Shown here in pieces: positions 24,673 to 31,918 of a DNA stretch of 34,672 nt. The translations under genes and the position numbers were made by a program. The notes beneath the pieces were generated by a model that was given only the letters and a program-made list of their open reading frames with translations, made no database searches and was not told the DNA's origin. Each line of letters starts with the position of its first letter. Within the stretch, counting starts at the first letter, position 1. The stretch comes from an uncultured Spirochaetales bacterium (GTDB lineage: Bacteria; Spirochaetota; Spirochaetia; Sphaerochaetales; Sphaerochaetaceae), in NCBI GenBank assembly GCA_934271365.1, contig CAKQRI010000019.1, positions 1 through 34,672 of the forward strand. The letters are read 5' to 3'.

Positions 24673-26214
24673 GACTATTCCACTGCGTTTTGCATCTCTC
24701 ATCTTGCCATCATATGCCAATGTGCCATTGACAAAGACATTGTATATACCTTCATTGCGGCATGAATCTAAAGCCTTAAGCTCATCCAGTCTGAATGTTA
24801 CGATATCTGCAGCATAGCCTTCTTTTATCAGGCCTCTATCTGAAAGCTTAAGCCTTGATGCCACAGCCCCGCTCATCTTGCTGATAGCCTCTTCCAGTGT
24901 CAGAACCTTTTTATCTCTTACATATCTGGAGAGAAGCTCTACTGATGCATGGTAGGAACGCGGATGAGGAATCGGAGAAGAATATAGGCTATCTGTAGAG
25001 AAGCACATGAGAGGATGCTTCATTATTTTTATCAGGTTCTCTTCACTTTCTGTGATATCACTCATGACTGCAAGACCTGGCTCTTCGGAAAGAACATCTA
25101 AAAGCGCATCAAGAGGATCTTTTCCTCGTGCCTTTCCAATATCACTGAGAGTCATCCCATCATAATTCCTATGGTTTTCAAGAAAAAGCACATTTATGTC
25201 ATCAGGACCAACCATCTCATATATGCTATCCCAGCCTGATGGATGAAGCATCTCTCCTTTTATATCATCACGCTCACCATCTAGACCTAGAGCCAGACGC
25301 TGCTCCAAGCGTGAAAGCTTGAGAATTTCAGGAGGAAGAAGAGAGAATAGGGATGTAGATCCAAATGTATATGGGTACTGGTCAAAGAAGACATCAACTC
25401 CCCTATTCCTGTATTCTTCTATCATTGATAGCATCTCATCAACTTTATCCTGGTTCTTTCTTCCAATAGCCTTCAGATGTGATACCTCAATCCTCACACC
25501 ACTCTCTTCTGCTAGATCAAGGACTTCTTTCAAGGATGGGATTACATCATTCCCTTCACACCTATGATGCACAGCAAAGAATGCACCACACTCCTTTACA
25601 ACAGATAGAAGGGATAAGAGCTCATTTCTATCTGCAAAGATGCATGGAGCATAATAAAGTCCTGAAGAGAATCCTAAAGAGCCCGCTTTAAGGCTCTCTC
25701 TCAAAAAGTCACACATAACATCAATCTCTTCTCTGGAGGCTGCTCTACATGAATCATTTCCAAGAACAGCCGTTCTGAGAGCTGTATGAGCTGTGAGAAA
25801 ACCCTGATTATTGCCTATGCCATCGCGCTCAACATAATGCTTCCATGAGCTATAGCTGCTCCATGACCAGTCATCATATGTGCCTAGGACATCTGAAACA
25901 AACCCCTTCAATGACTCTGAACTATACGGGAAGACACCTATACCGCAGTTTCCGGTAATGGATGTTGTGATTCCCTGCCCGATCATAGCCGATGCTGATC
26001 TGTCCTTCAGAATCTCAAACTCCGTATGTGAATGCATATCGATGAAGCCAGGAGCGACGAATCTGCCATTCAGGTCGATTATATTCTTAGCTCTGCTGAT
26101 CATCTCGCTTCCGACAAATGCGATATTGCCTCTGAAAAGAGCTACATTTGCCTTGTATGGAGCGGCTCCTGTGCCATCAACTACAATTCCATTCTTCAGA
26201 ATGCAGTCATACAT
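24667..26214 (-). CDS. N-acyl-D-amino acid deacylase (D-aminoacylase family amidohydrolase)
   Basis: A 515-aa cytoplasmic metal-dependent amidohydrolase. The N-terminal beta domain (MYDCILKNGIVVDGTG) leads into the first metal motif FIDMHSHTEFE (H61, H63). TGNCGIGVFPY supplies the conserved Cys (C90), HHRCEGND and IEVSHLKAIGRKNQ further His ligands, and CFSTDSLYSSPIPHPR the catalytic Asp region. These are the marks of N-acyl-D-amino acid and N-acyl-D-glutamate/aspartate deacylases, which free D-amino acids from acylated forms, probably peptidoglycan- or diet-derived. The exact acyl substrate is not evident. ATG 26214 overlaps the HTH/Fic-like gene by eight bases, suggesting that that protein is co-expressed with it and might control it. 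Confidence 0.88.
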   Translation of the reverse strand: MYDCILKNGIVVDGTGAAPYKANVALFRGNIAFVGSEMISRAKNIIDLNGRFVAPGFIDMHSHTEFEILKDRSASAMIGQGITTSITGNCGIGVFPYSSESLKGFVSDVLGTYDDWSWSSYSSWKHYVERDGIGNNQGFLTAHTALRTAVLGNDSCRAASREEIDVMCDFLRESLKAGSLGFSSGLYYAPCIFADRNELLSLLSVVKECGAFFAVHHRCEGNDVIPSLKEVLDLAEESGVRIEVSHLKAIGRKNQDKVDEMLSMIEEYRNRGVDVFFDQYPYTFGSTSLFSLLPPEILKLSRLEQRLALGLDGERDDIKGEMLHPSGWDSIYEMVGPDDINVLFLENHRNYDGMTLSDIGKARGKDPLDALLDVLSEEPGLAVMSDITESEENLIKIMKHPLMCFSTDSLYSSPIPHPRSYHASVELLSRYVRDKKVLTLEEAISKMSGAVASRLKLSDRGLIKEGYAADIVTFRLDELKALDSCRNEGIYNVFVNGTLAYDGKMRDAKRSGIVL

Positions 26215-27103
26215 TGAAAAGCTCCTTATAGCTGTGGATTACAGCACGCTCTATAAATGAAGTGAAATTCTGGTAATTACCTCGCTTCAGAGCAAGGGAG
26301 AATGCTGCTTTGAGCTCATCAATGGAATCAGGAGTAAGATATGGAGGAAGAAGCCCTTTTCTAGTAAGCTCGCCAGAGAGAACGAGATATGACAGTAAAT
26401 CACTGTATTTATCAAAAGGCTCGATTCTCAGAAGCTCTCCAAATAGAAGCACGCCACTTATAAGGCCATTGAGATTCTTCCATGAGCCTTCATACTGACT
26501 GAATAACGTCTCCATCTGCACATCTACTCTTATCTTCTCATTATCCTTCAGTGGATATCTTGTGAAGCCTTTTCTATAAAAAGAAGAGCTTGTATCATTT
26601 ATGCCCTGCATCAGGCGGACATAAATCTCTTTTACATCCTTCTCGCACCATCTTTCCTTCTGATAGAGAAGAGAAAGCATCAGGGATCTGAAATTCATAA
26701 GGAGCATATGCTGTGAAAGCGTAAGATTACTGGAAATCTCACCACTATAGACTTTCTCTATATCGTCAGATGCTATTTCCTCATCTATGAATGAAAGAAG
26801 AGATGTAATTGATGAAGAAATCAGATGCCTATATCCCTCGCTTTCTGCGATCTCTGCGGTAATCGGATGAGATGCTACAAGGCTATCCAGAAGAGCCACA
26901 TCTACAGTACCAGGCCTTATATCAAGATTCTTGAATCTCCTGAGCACGCGGCCATCTCTTGGCTTCGGCGTATCATCAGGAATAGTCCATGACCATCCAA
27001 GCCTTATTGCACCATCGATTCTGCCTTCATTGCAGAGAATTCTTATTCTTCTATCAGTAATGCCCCATCGCTTAGAGGCCTCTGTAACGCTTATATATTT
27101 CAT
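26207..27103 (-). CDS. HTH protein with a degenerate Fic-like domain
   Basis: A 298-aa protein. The open frame reaches a TTG at 27121, but I use ATG 27103 (MKYISVTEASKRWGITDRRIRILCNEGRIDGAIRLGWSW in outline), the standard start of HTH-Fic fusions. Residues 1-50 form a MerR/excisionase-like HTH ending in PKPRDGR, as in that family. Residues about 200-290 align with the end of a Fic domain: LLFGELLRIEPFDKYSDLLSYLVLSGELTRKGLLPPYL, then DELKAAFSLALKRGNYQNFTSFIERA. The Fic motif HPFxDGNGR is replaced by EPFDKYSD (E228 for His, no GNGR), so AMP transfer is not expected. It is probably a DNA-binding regulator derived from an HTH-Fic ancestor, coupled to the D-aminoacylase gene. Confidence 0.7.
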   Translation of the reverse strand: MKYISVTEASKRWGITDRRIRILCNEGRIDGAIRLGWSWTIPDDTPKPRDGRVLRRFKNLDIRPGTVDVALLDSLVASHPITAEIAESEGYRHLISSSITSLLSFIDEEIASDDIEKVYSGEISSNLTLSQHMLLMNFRSLMLSLLYQKERWCEKDVKEIYVRLMQGINDTSSSFYRKGFTRYPLKDNEKIRVDVQMETLFSQYEGSWKNLNGLISGVLLFGELLRIEPFDKYSDLLSYLVLSGELTRKGLLPPYLTPDSIDELKAAFSLALKRGNYQNFTSFIERAVIHSYKELFNV

Positions 27104-27186
27104 GAATATATGATGCCTCAAGTGATATAGAGATTCAAGAAAATTTCGGAATAAAATAAAACATAACCAATCAAATCATTCCCAGT

Positions 27187-28458
27187 TTAATTCCTAAGGC
27201 ATGTAATCGGAACAACAAGAATGCCATCTGGCCTTTTATATGCATATCTACCTACTCCGACAAGTATCATCTTGAAGCTTGGGCTCTTCATTTTTGAAGT
27301 ATCTATAGATGCTTCAAGAGCATTGAGAGTATTAACACCAGCATTGATAAGCTTATCGCCTCCCAGTTTGATTTCAACCAACCCATATGAGCCATTCCGA
27401 AGATGTATAACTGCATCACATTCAAGACCATTCTTATCTCTATAATGATAGACATCGCCACCTATGGAATCTGAATAAATACGAAGATCCCTGATACACA
27501 TATTCTCAAACAGAAGCCCCATAGTCTCTAAATCATTCACTAAATCTGACGGTCCTAATCCCAAAGCAGCAACAGCAATTGAAGGATCTGTAAAATATCT
27601 TGTATCTGTCGTTCTTATTGCTGTCTTAGAACGAAGATTAGGATTCCATGCGGGAGAATCCTCTATGACAAATATATCCTTCAGAGTTTTTATATAGTTA
27701 TATAATGTCCCAATGCTGAATGAATCAGTATCATTTCCTAGAATATCTTTTCTTATTTCTTCATATTTCACCTGAGATCCGATATTTCTTGAGTATGAAC
27801 GAAGAAGAAATCCCATCCGCATCTTATCATGAACTTCAGAATTTGCCCGCATTATATCAGAGTTCACCAAACCATCATAATAATCAAAAGCCTGCATGAG
27901 AGAAGTCTGCTCATCGCATCCAACAGATACAGGCCAGCCACCTCGACAGATTAAATATGCTATATTATAAATATCTGAGTCATGATGCCCGGCAATATTA
28001 TATTTTGCGTCGAAAAGACAAGAAAGAGAAACCTCGCCAGTCGAATCTCCTGATTCGAAAAGACTCATTGGCCGCATAATCATTCTGGATATACGGCCTA
28101 CTCCTGAATGCGAAATCTGGGATAAATCAGGAGGAACAGCAGAACCTGTCAGAATAAACTGATTGAATTCACTTCTCTTATCTACTTCAAAACGCACTGC
28201 TTCCCAAAGCTTCGGTGCAAGCTGCCATTCGTCAATAAGACGTGGAGTATCTCCCTGCAAAAGCAGTGATGGATTCATATCTGCCATCAGAATATTCTGA
28301 TCTTTTGATGCTGGATCCTGCATAAATAAGGCACTCTTAGCGATCTGATATGCAGTTGTGGTCTTTCCACACCATTTAGCACCTTCTATAAGCACGGCTC
28401 CTTTTGCTTTAAGTTTAGCTTTTAAGACCTGATCTGCTATTCTAGCTCTATATTTCAT
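27187..28458 (-). CDS. AAA/DUF4143 ATPase, intact
   Basis: A 423-aa protein with an AAA_14 ATPase domain and a C-terminal DUF4143 domain. Walker A is GAKWCGKTT (residues 26-34) and Walker B RLIDEWQ (about 73-79); a sensor-like FILTGSAVPP follows. A winged-helix-like middle (DKMRMGFLLRSYSRNIGSQVKYEEIRKDI in outline) precedes the C-terminal nuclease-like fold with GLECDAVIHLRNGSYGLVEIKLGG, a D...ExK motif. The function of this widespread family is not established. DNA-related or toxin-like roles have been suggested, and many copies per genome are common. Three 23-bp tandem repeats stand just upstream, the same layout as for the broken relative at 1077-2371. No partner gene is evident. Confidence 0.87.
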   Translation of the reverse strand: MKYRARIADQVLKAKLKAKGAVLIEGAKWCGKTTTAYQIAKSALFMQDPASKDQNILMADMNPSLLLQGDTPRLIDEWQLAPKLWEAVRFEVDKRSEFNQFILTGSAVPPDLSQISHSGVGRISRMIMRPMSLFESGDSTGEVSLSCLFDAKYNIAGHHDSDIYNIAYLICRGGWPVSVGCDEQTSLMQAFDYYDGLVNSDIMRANSEVHDKMRMGFLLRSYSRNIGSQVKYEEIRKDILGNDTDSFSIGTLYNYIKTLKDIFVIEDSPAWNPNLRSKTAIRTTDTRYFTDPSIAVAALGLGPSDLVNDLETMGLLFENMCIRDLRIYSDSIGGDVYHYRDKNGLECDAVIHLRNGSYGLVEIKLGGDKLINAGVNTLNALEASIDTSKMKSPSFKMILVGVGRYAYKRPDGILVVPITCLRN

Positions 28459-28500
28459 ATATCTTGATTTTATATATAATTACATTTCCAATCAAGCTTT

Positions 28501-28568
28501 CATTATAGACTTTGGCAACTTTTCATTGTAGACTTTGGCAACTTTTCATTGTAGACTTTGGCAATATT
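28501..28568 (-). repeat. Three tandem 23-bp repeats upstream of the intact AAA/DUF4143 gene
   Basis: Copies start at 28501, 28524 and 28547; the third matches for 18 bases and then diverges. In the gene direction each unit reads GTTGCCAAAGTCTANAATGAA or close to it. The gene-proximal copy has TATAAT (28507-28502), a consensus -10 hexamer, where the other two have TACAAT. The ATG is 43 bases downstream. The array may thus combine promoter and operator. The rest of the 28459-28702 gap holds no convincing gene; a 23-codon frame at 28609-28680 lacks a ribosome site. Confidence 0.85.
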
Positions 28569-28702
28569 CTATCGTTTTTATCATTTGAAATCGATTAGAA
28601 TAAACTCCATGGATTATTCTGCATATTATTTCAGCAGATATGAAGAGCATGAGCAGCTCCACTCAAAATCATTCAAATGAATAGCATAAGGCTGCCCTAT
28701 AA

Positions 28703-29317
28703 TTAGACAATCTTCACAAAGCAGCCCCAGCCCATATAACCATCATAAGCAGGATAAAGCGGAGTCTGATAGAATATTCCCAGTTCAATATTCCACCAGC
28801 CTACAGCTCTCCAGCCAATAGATGCCTCAGGACGGATTAAAAGACCATTATGAGCAAGATTATATGTTCCAGTATTTGATGCAAGCATTACCCATTGCTG
28901 GTACCATGCAGTATTTATACCGAGATTCACATTGAATCTTCCAAGCTCATATATTCTAATCTTCATTGAAAGCCCTGCTTCTCCTAGCTCTTCGGCTGCA
29001 GCAAACTTTCCAGTTCCGGATCCAAGAGGCTTGAAGAAATGGCCAAAACGAAGATATGCAGCAATTGAGACAGTATCAATCTTGATTCCCATATCCCAGG
29101 TTGCACCTACAGTCGGATAGCCGAAAAGCATTGCCGTATCAATATAGAAATGTGATATGAACCTGATATCGACATCCTTCTTGAAATAGTCATCAAGAAG
29201 AGGCCTGATCTTCTCGCTATCAGAAAGCTGAGATGAGGTATTTTGTGTGACTTCTGAGGCAAAGACCAGCGAAGCAAAAGACAATGAGATAATAAGCAGA
29301 ACAAACAGTTTCTTCAT
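28703..29317 (-). CDS. Secreted, probably outer-membrane protein of unknown function
   Basis: A 204-aa protein not assigned to a family. The frame opens at 29359, but ATG 29317 has AGGAGG five bases upstream and starts a clean signal peptide (MKKLFVLLIISLSFASLVFA, cleavage before SE). The mature part has many short strands with alternating aromatic residues (FISHFYIDTAMLFGYPTVGATWDMGIKIDTVSIAAYLRFGHF in outline; WWNIELGIFYQTPLYP) and ends in a hydrophobic residue two from the terminus. This resembles a small outer-membrane barrel. It is last of the four-gene surface operon and could be the anchor or export partner of the FN3 proteins, by context only. Confidence 0.65.
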   Translation of the reverse strand: MKKLFVLLIISLSFASLVFASEVTQNTSSQLSDSEKIRPLLDDYFKKDVDIRFISHFYIDTAMLFGYPTVGATWDMGIKIDTVSIAAYLRFGHFFKPLGSGTGKFAAAEELGEAGLSMKIRIYELGRFNVNLGINTAWYQQWVMLASNTGTYNLAHNGLLIRPEASIGWRAVGWWNIELGIFYQTPLYPAYDGYMGWGCFVKIV

Positions 29318-29327
29318 CTTTTCCTCC

Positions 29328-29762
29328 TCAGTTTCCCCAATAGTAATAAGTCTTACCATCAGATAGCTTCATATATTCAGGACCATCGACAGCTGTTGCA
29401 TAATAATAGAAATCCAAGGCCACTTCACTCTCATCATCATATGTGAATGTTATTGTTCCATTACACTCTGTTATTGCATATGTCTTATATGAAACCTTAT
29501 AGTTTCCTGTTTTAATAGTATTCTCTTCCCTTTCAACAAAGGTTCCTTCTTTGCTGTTGAATGAGTAATACTTTGTGTAAGTACCAGATGCCTTATCCTC
29601 TTCACTTGCAAAATAGGCAAATTTTCCAGAGATATTATTCGGAAGGTTTCCATCAAACTTAGGAATAAGATCAAAAAGAGCTTTCATATCATCACATGAT
29701 GTCAGCATGATGAGGCTGAAAACTGCTAATATCAAAGCTAAAAACTTCTTTCTATTTCTCAT
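29328..29762 (-). CDS. Small lipoprotein of unknown function in the FN3 operon
   Basis: A 144-aa predicted lipoprotein: MRNRKKFLALILAVFSLIMLTSC, with lipid-carrying Cys23. The rest is a beta-rich domain with repeated Tyr-rich strands (GTYTKYYSFNSKEGTFV, NYKVSYKTYAITECNGTITFTYDDE, ALDFYYYATAVDGPEYMKLSDGKTYYYW), reminiscent of small lipocalin-like or META-type folds, but no family motif is clear. The ATG overlaps the end of the 719-aa FN3 lipoprotein gene by four bases, and the next gene starts ten bases on. Confidence 0.75.
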   Translation of the reverse strand: MRNRKKFLALILAVFSLIMLTSCDDMKALFDLIPKFDGNLPNNISGKFAYFASEEDKASGTYTKYYSFNSKEGTFVEREENTIKTGNYKVSYKTYAITECNGTITFTYDDESEVALDFYYYATAVDGPEYMKLSDGKTYYYWGN

Positions 29763-31918
29763 TTCACAGCCACCTCATAGCTCTCACTACCATCTTTATA
29801 ATTGATGGTAAATACATAAGTTCCTGAAAAGTTCTTACTTTTAACGCTTATCTTATCAAGGACGACCTTTCCTGGATACATTCCTGATACCTCGAATCCA
29901 TTAGTATTTGAAGAAGCACTTCCGGTACCGGATGCGTTCACATGCATCTCATAATTTCCAGTCATATAGTAGTTTGCATTCTCTCCAAACTTGGAATAAG
30001 TGAAGTAAATCTGTCCACCAACACCTTCCATTGCTGCGCTATATGTTACTTTTCCGCTCCTGTAGTGATCAGAGTCTTCCGCATCATCAAGGGCCTTCAT
30101 CTGTGTTCCAAGGTCAGATGCATTGCCATAGCCAACCAGAGTTGCAATCTTTGATTTCTTCCAATATGTCTTATATTCATCTGGAACATAGCCCTGCCTG
30201 TCCCAAGGCTTAAGGCTAACTGACTCAAATATGTCTATATAAACATCAGGTGTCACAGCTCCATAAGAATCTGCTGCATGCTTGATTTCTCCAAGAGTCC
30301 TCCCAAGTTCATCTGATGTATCTATATAATAATCATAGATTACAAGCGGAGATGTAGTCTCATCAGTGAATGCTCCACCACTCACTTGGAAAGTTCTGAT
30401 TGTACCATCAGAAGCCTCTCTTGTAAGAGTCTGAGTCTGTGTACTATCTGTTGTCCATGAAACATGCACTGGATATACTCCTGATGAATTTGCAGAATCT
30501 CCCGAGATAGGCTTGCTGAATGATGTAGCAGCAATTGAAGTAACAGGATCTGGCAGCATTGCAATAGTATTTGAAATAGCTCGCTCTGATGATTCATCTC
30601 CTGCTGTAACATATATCTCTATGCTCTTGACCTCTTCGAGTTCAGAATCTTTTGTAGGATTCTTATCTACAGGAATGAACGTATCAAGATTGCTGAATTC
30701 AGCTTCTGAATACTCTATCTCTTCAGTCTGTCCATTCTTAAATGTCTTTATCACATGATAAGTATATTCAATGGCTCTATCTGTATCAGAAGCTCCAACC
30801 GGTAGCATGAATGAGATATCATATCCCAGATTATCTGGGTCTGTGTTTGGAACAAGAGCTAGGTTTCTGACAGTGGAAAGGAGATAGCCACTAGCAATTC
30901 CTGCCTGGGAGATTCCGATATCATTGGAAGCTGTTATTGAATATGTATATTCTACATTGGGCCTTACATTGGTATCTGTATATACATAATATCCTTCACT
31001 GTCCCTAGAAGGCAGTGCTCCATCAGACTCTGTTGAATATATGATCTGCTCAGCACTTCCTGGGTAAGACCTCTTTATCACATATTTGTATTCTGAATCA
31101 TCCGCTATTGACTTAAAACGGACATCTATATATTGACTGCTGTTACCTTTAGATACTATGACTTCAGGCTTTGAAGGCGCACCAGGTACAAGTGTATAAC
31201 CAGAACGAGAGAAGCTTATATCAGCCTTCTCACCAGTCGGACCTACACCTATTATTGCAAAATAGAGCTCAGTACCTTTCTCTTTGTCATCAACTGCATA
31301 TGAATAGTACCTTACCGCAGAATTCTCATTGACATTGACAGTATCAACAAGCTCACTCCTGTTTCCATTTATTGATTCAATAGTGGATTTATAGACCTCA
31401 TAGCTCTCCACATATGGCATCTGATTCCAGCTGATTACAATATTCGTCTCATTAGTTCCCTTTGTAGCATCTAAAGAATCCGGAGATGAAAGAATTGTTC
31501 CTACAGAGCTTTTTGATACATCGCCTGTCTCTCCGCTGTATGTATGAGCTGTCACTCGGTAATTATAGTACTTACCGACTTCCAGATTGAGGCTATCAGA
31601 ATAGCTTGTATCCTTAATGCTTTCCCCAATTATTGTCCATACTGCATTAGAAGGCAGGTCAGAACTATCCTGAATAGATTTCTCAAGCGTATAGTAATCT
31701 GCACCAGAAACACTATTCCATCTTACAGCAATATGATCTTTATAATATGACTTTGTAGCATTCACTCCAGTGGCAGCTTTTCCTGAGAACACAGTCTTAT
31801 TGCCACTATCAGAACCTGAATTGTTATTAGGCTTTGAAATCTCGCCATTAGTCATGAGAATAGAGGCATTACATGAGATGAATAGAAGAAGTACTAAGAA
31901 AAGACATATATGCTTCAT
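29759..31918 (-). CDS. Fibronectin type III repeat lipoprotein
   Basis: A 719-aa predicted lipoprotein (MKHICLFLVLLLFISC, Cys16) followed by a Ser/Asn/Gly-rich linker (about 20-45) and four or five FN3-like modules. Recognisable starts are GVNATKSYYKDHIAVRWNSVSGADYYTLEKS (about 51-81), the module at SPDSLDATKGTNETNIVISWNQMPYVESYEVYKS, and GAPSKPEVIVSKGNSSQYIDVRFKSI. These show the conserved Trp in 'I.W', 'A..Y...' and a later Tyr. The last ~110 residues form a different beta domain (YEMHVNASGTG... VSGMYPGKVVLDKISVKSKNFSGTYVFTINYKDG) that resembles the end of the neighbouring larger protein. A surface adhesin or carbohydrate-binding scaffold is plausible. The ATG shares one base with the upstream stop. 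Confidence 0.85.
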   Translation of the reverse strand: MKHICLFLVLLLFISCNASILMTNGEISKPNNNSGSDSGNKTVFSGKAATGVNATKSYYKDHIAVRWNSVSGADYYTLEKSIQDSSDLPSNAVWTIIGESIKDTSYSDSLNLEVGKYYNYRVTAHTYSGETGDVSKSSVGTILSSPDSLDATKGTNETNIVISWNQMPYVESYEVYKSTIESINGNRSELVDTVNVNENSAVRYYSYAVDDKEKGTELYFAIIGVGPTGEKADISFSRSGYTLVPGAPSKPEVIVSKGNSSQYIDVRFKSIADDSEYKYVIKRSYPGSAEQIIYSTESDGALPSRDSEGYYVYTDTNVRPNVEYTYSITASNDIGISQAGIASGYLLSTVRNLALVPNTDPDNLGYDISFMLPVGASDTDRAIEYTYHVIKTFKNGQTEEIEYSEAEFSNLDTFIPVDKNPTKDSELEEVKSIEIYVTAGDESSERAISNTIAMLPDPVTSIAATSFSKPISGDSANSSGVYPVHVSWTTDSTQTQTLTREASDGTIRTFQVSGGAFTDETTSPLVIYDYYIDTSDELGRTLGEIKHAADSYGAVTPDVYIDIFESVSLKPWDRQGYVPDEYKTYWKKSKIATLVGYGNASDLGTQMKALDDAEDSDHYRSGKVTYSAAMEGVGGQIYFTYSKFGENANYYMTGNYEMHVNASGTGSASSNTNGFEVSGMYPGKVVLDKISVKSKNFSGTYVFTINYKDGSESYEVAVK

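Noticed and set aside
28609..28680. 23-codon open frame (MDYSAYYFSRYEEHEQ...) upstream of the 23-bp repeats
   Set aside because: No Shine-Dalgarno sequence and no sign of selection; too short to support, though a remnant of an older gene is possible.
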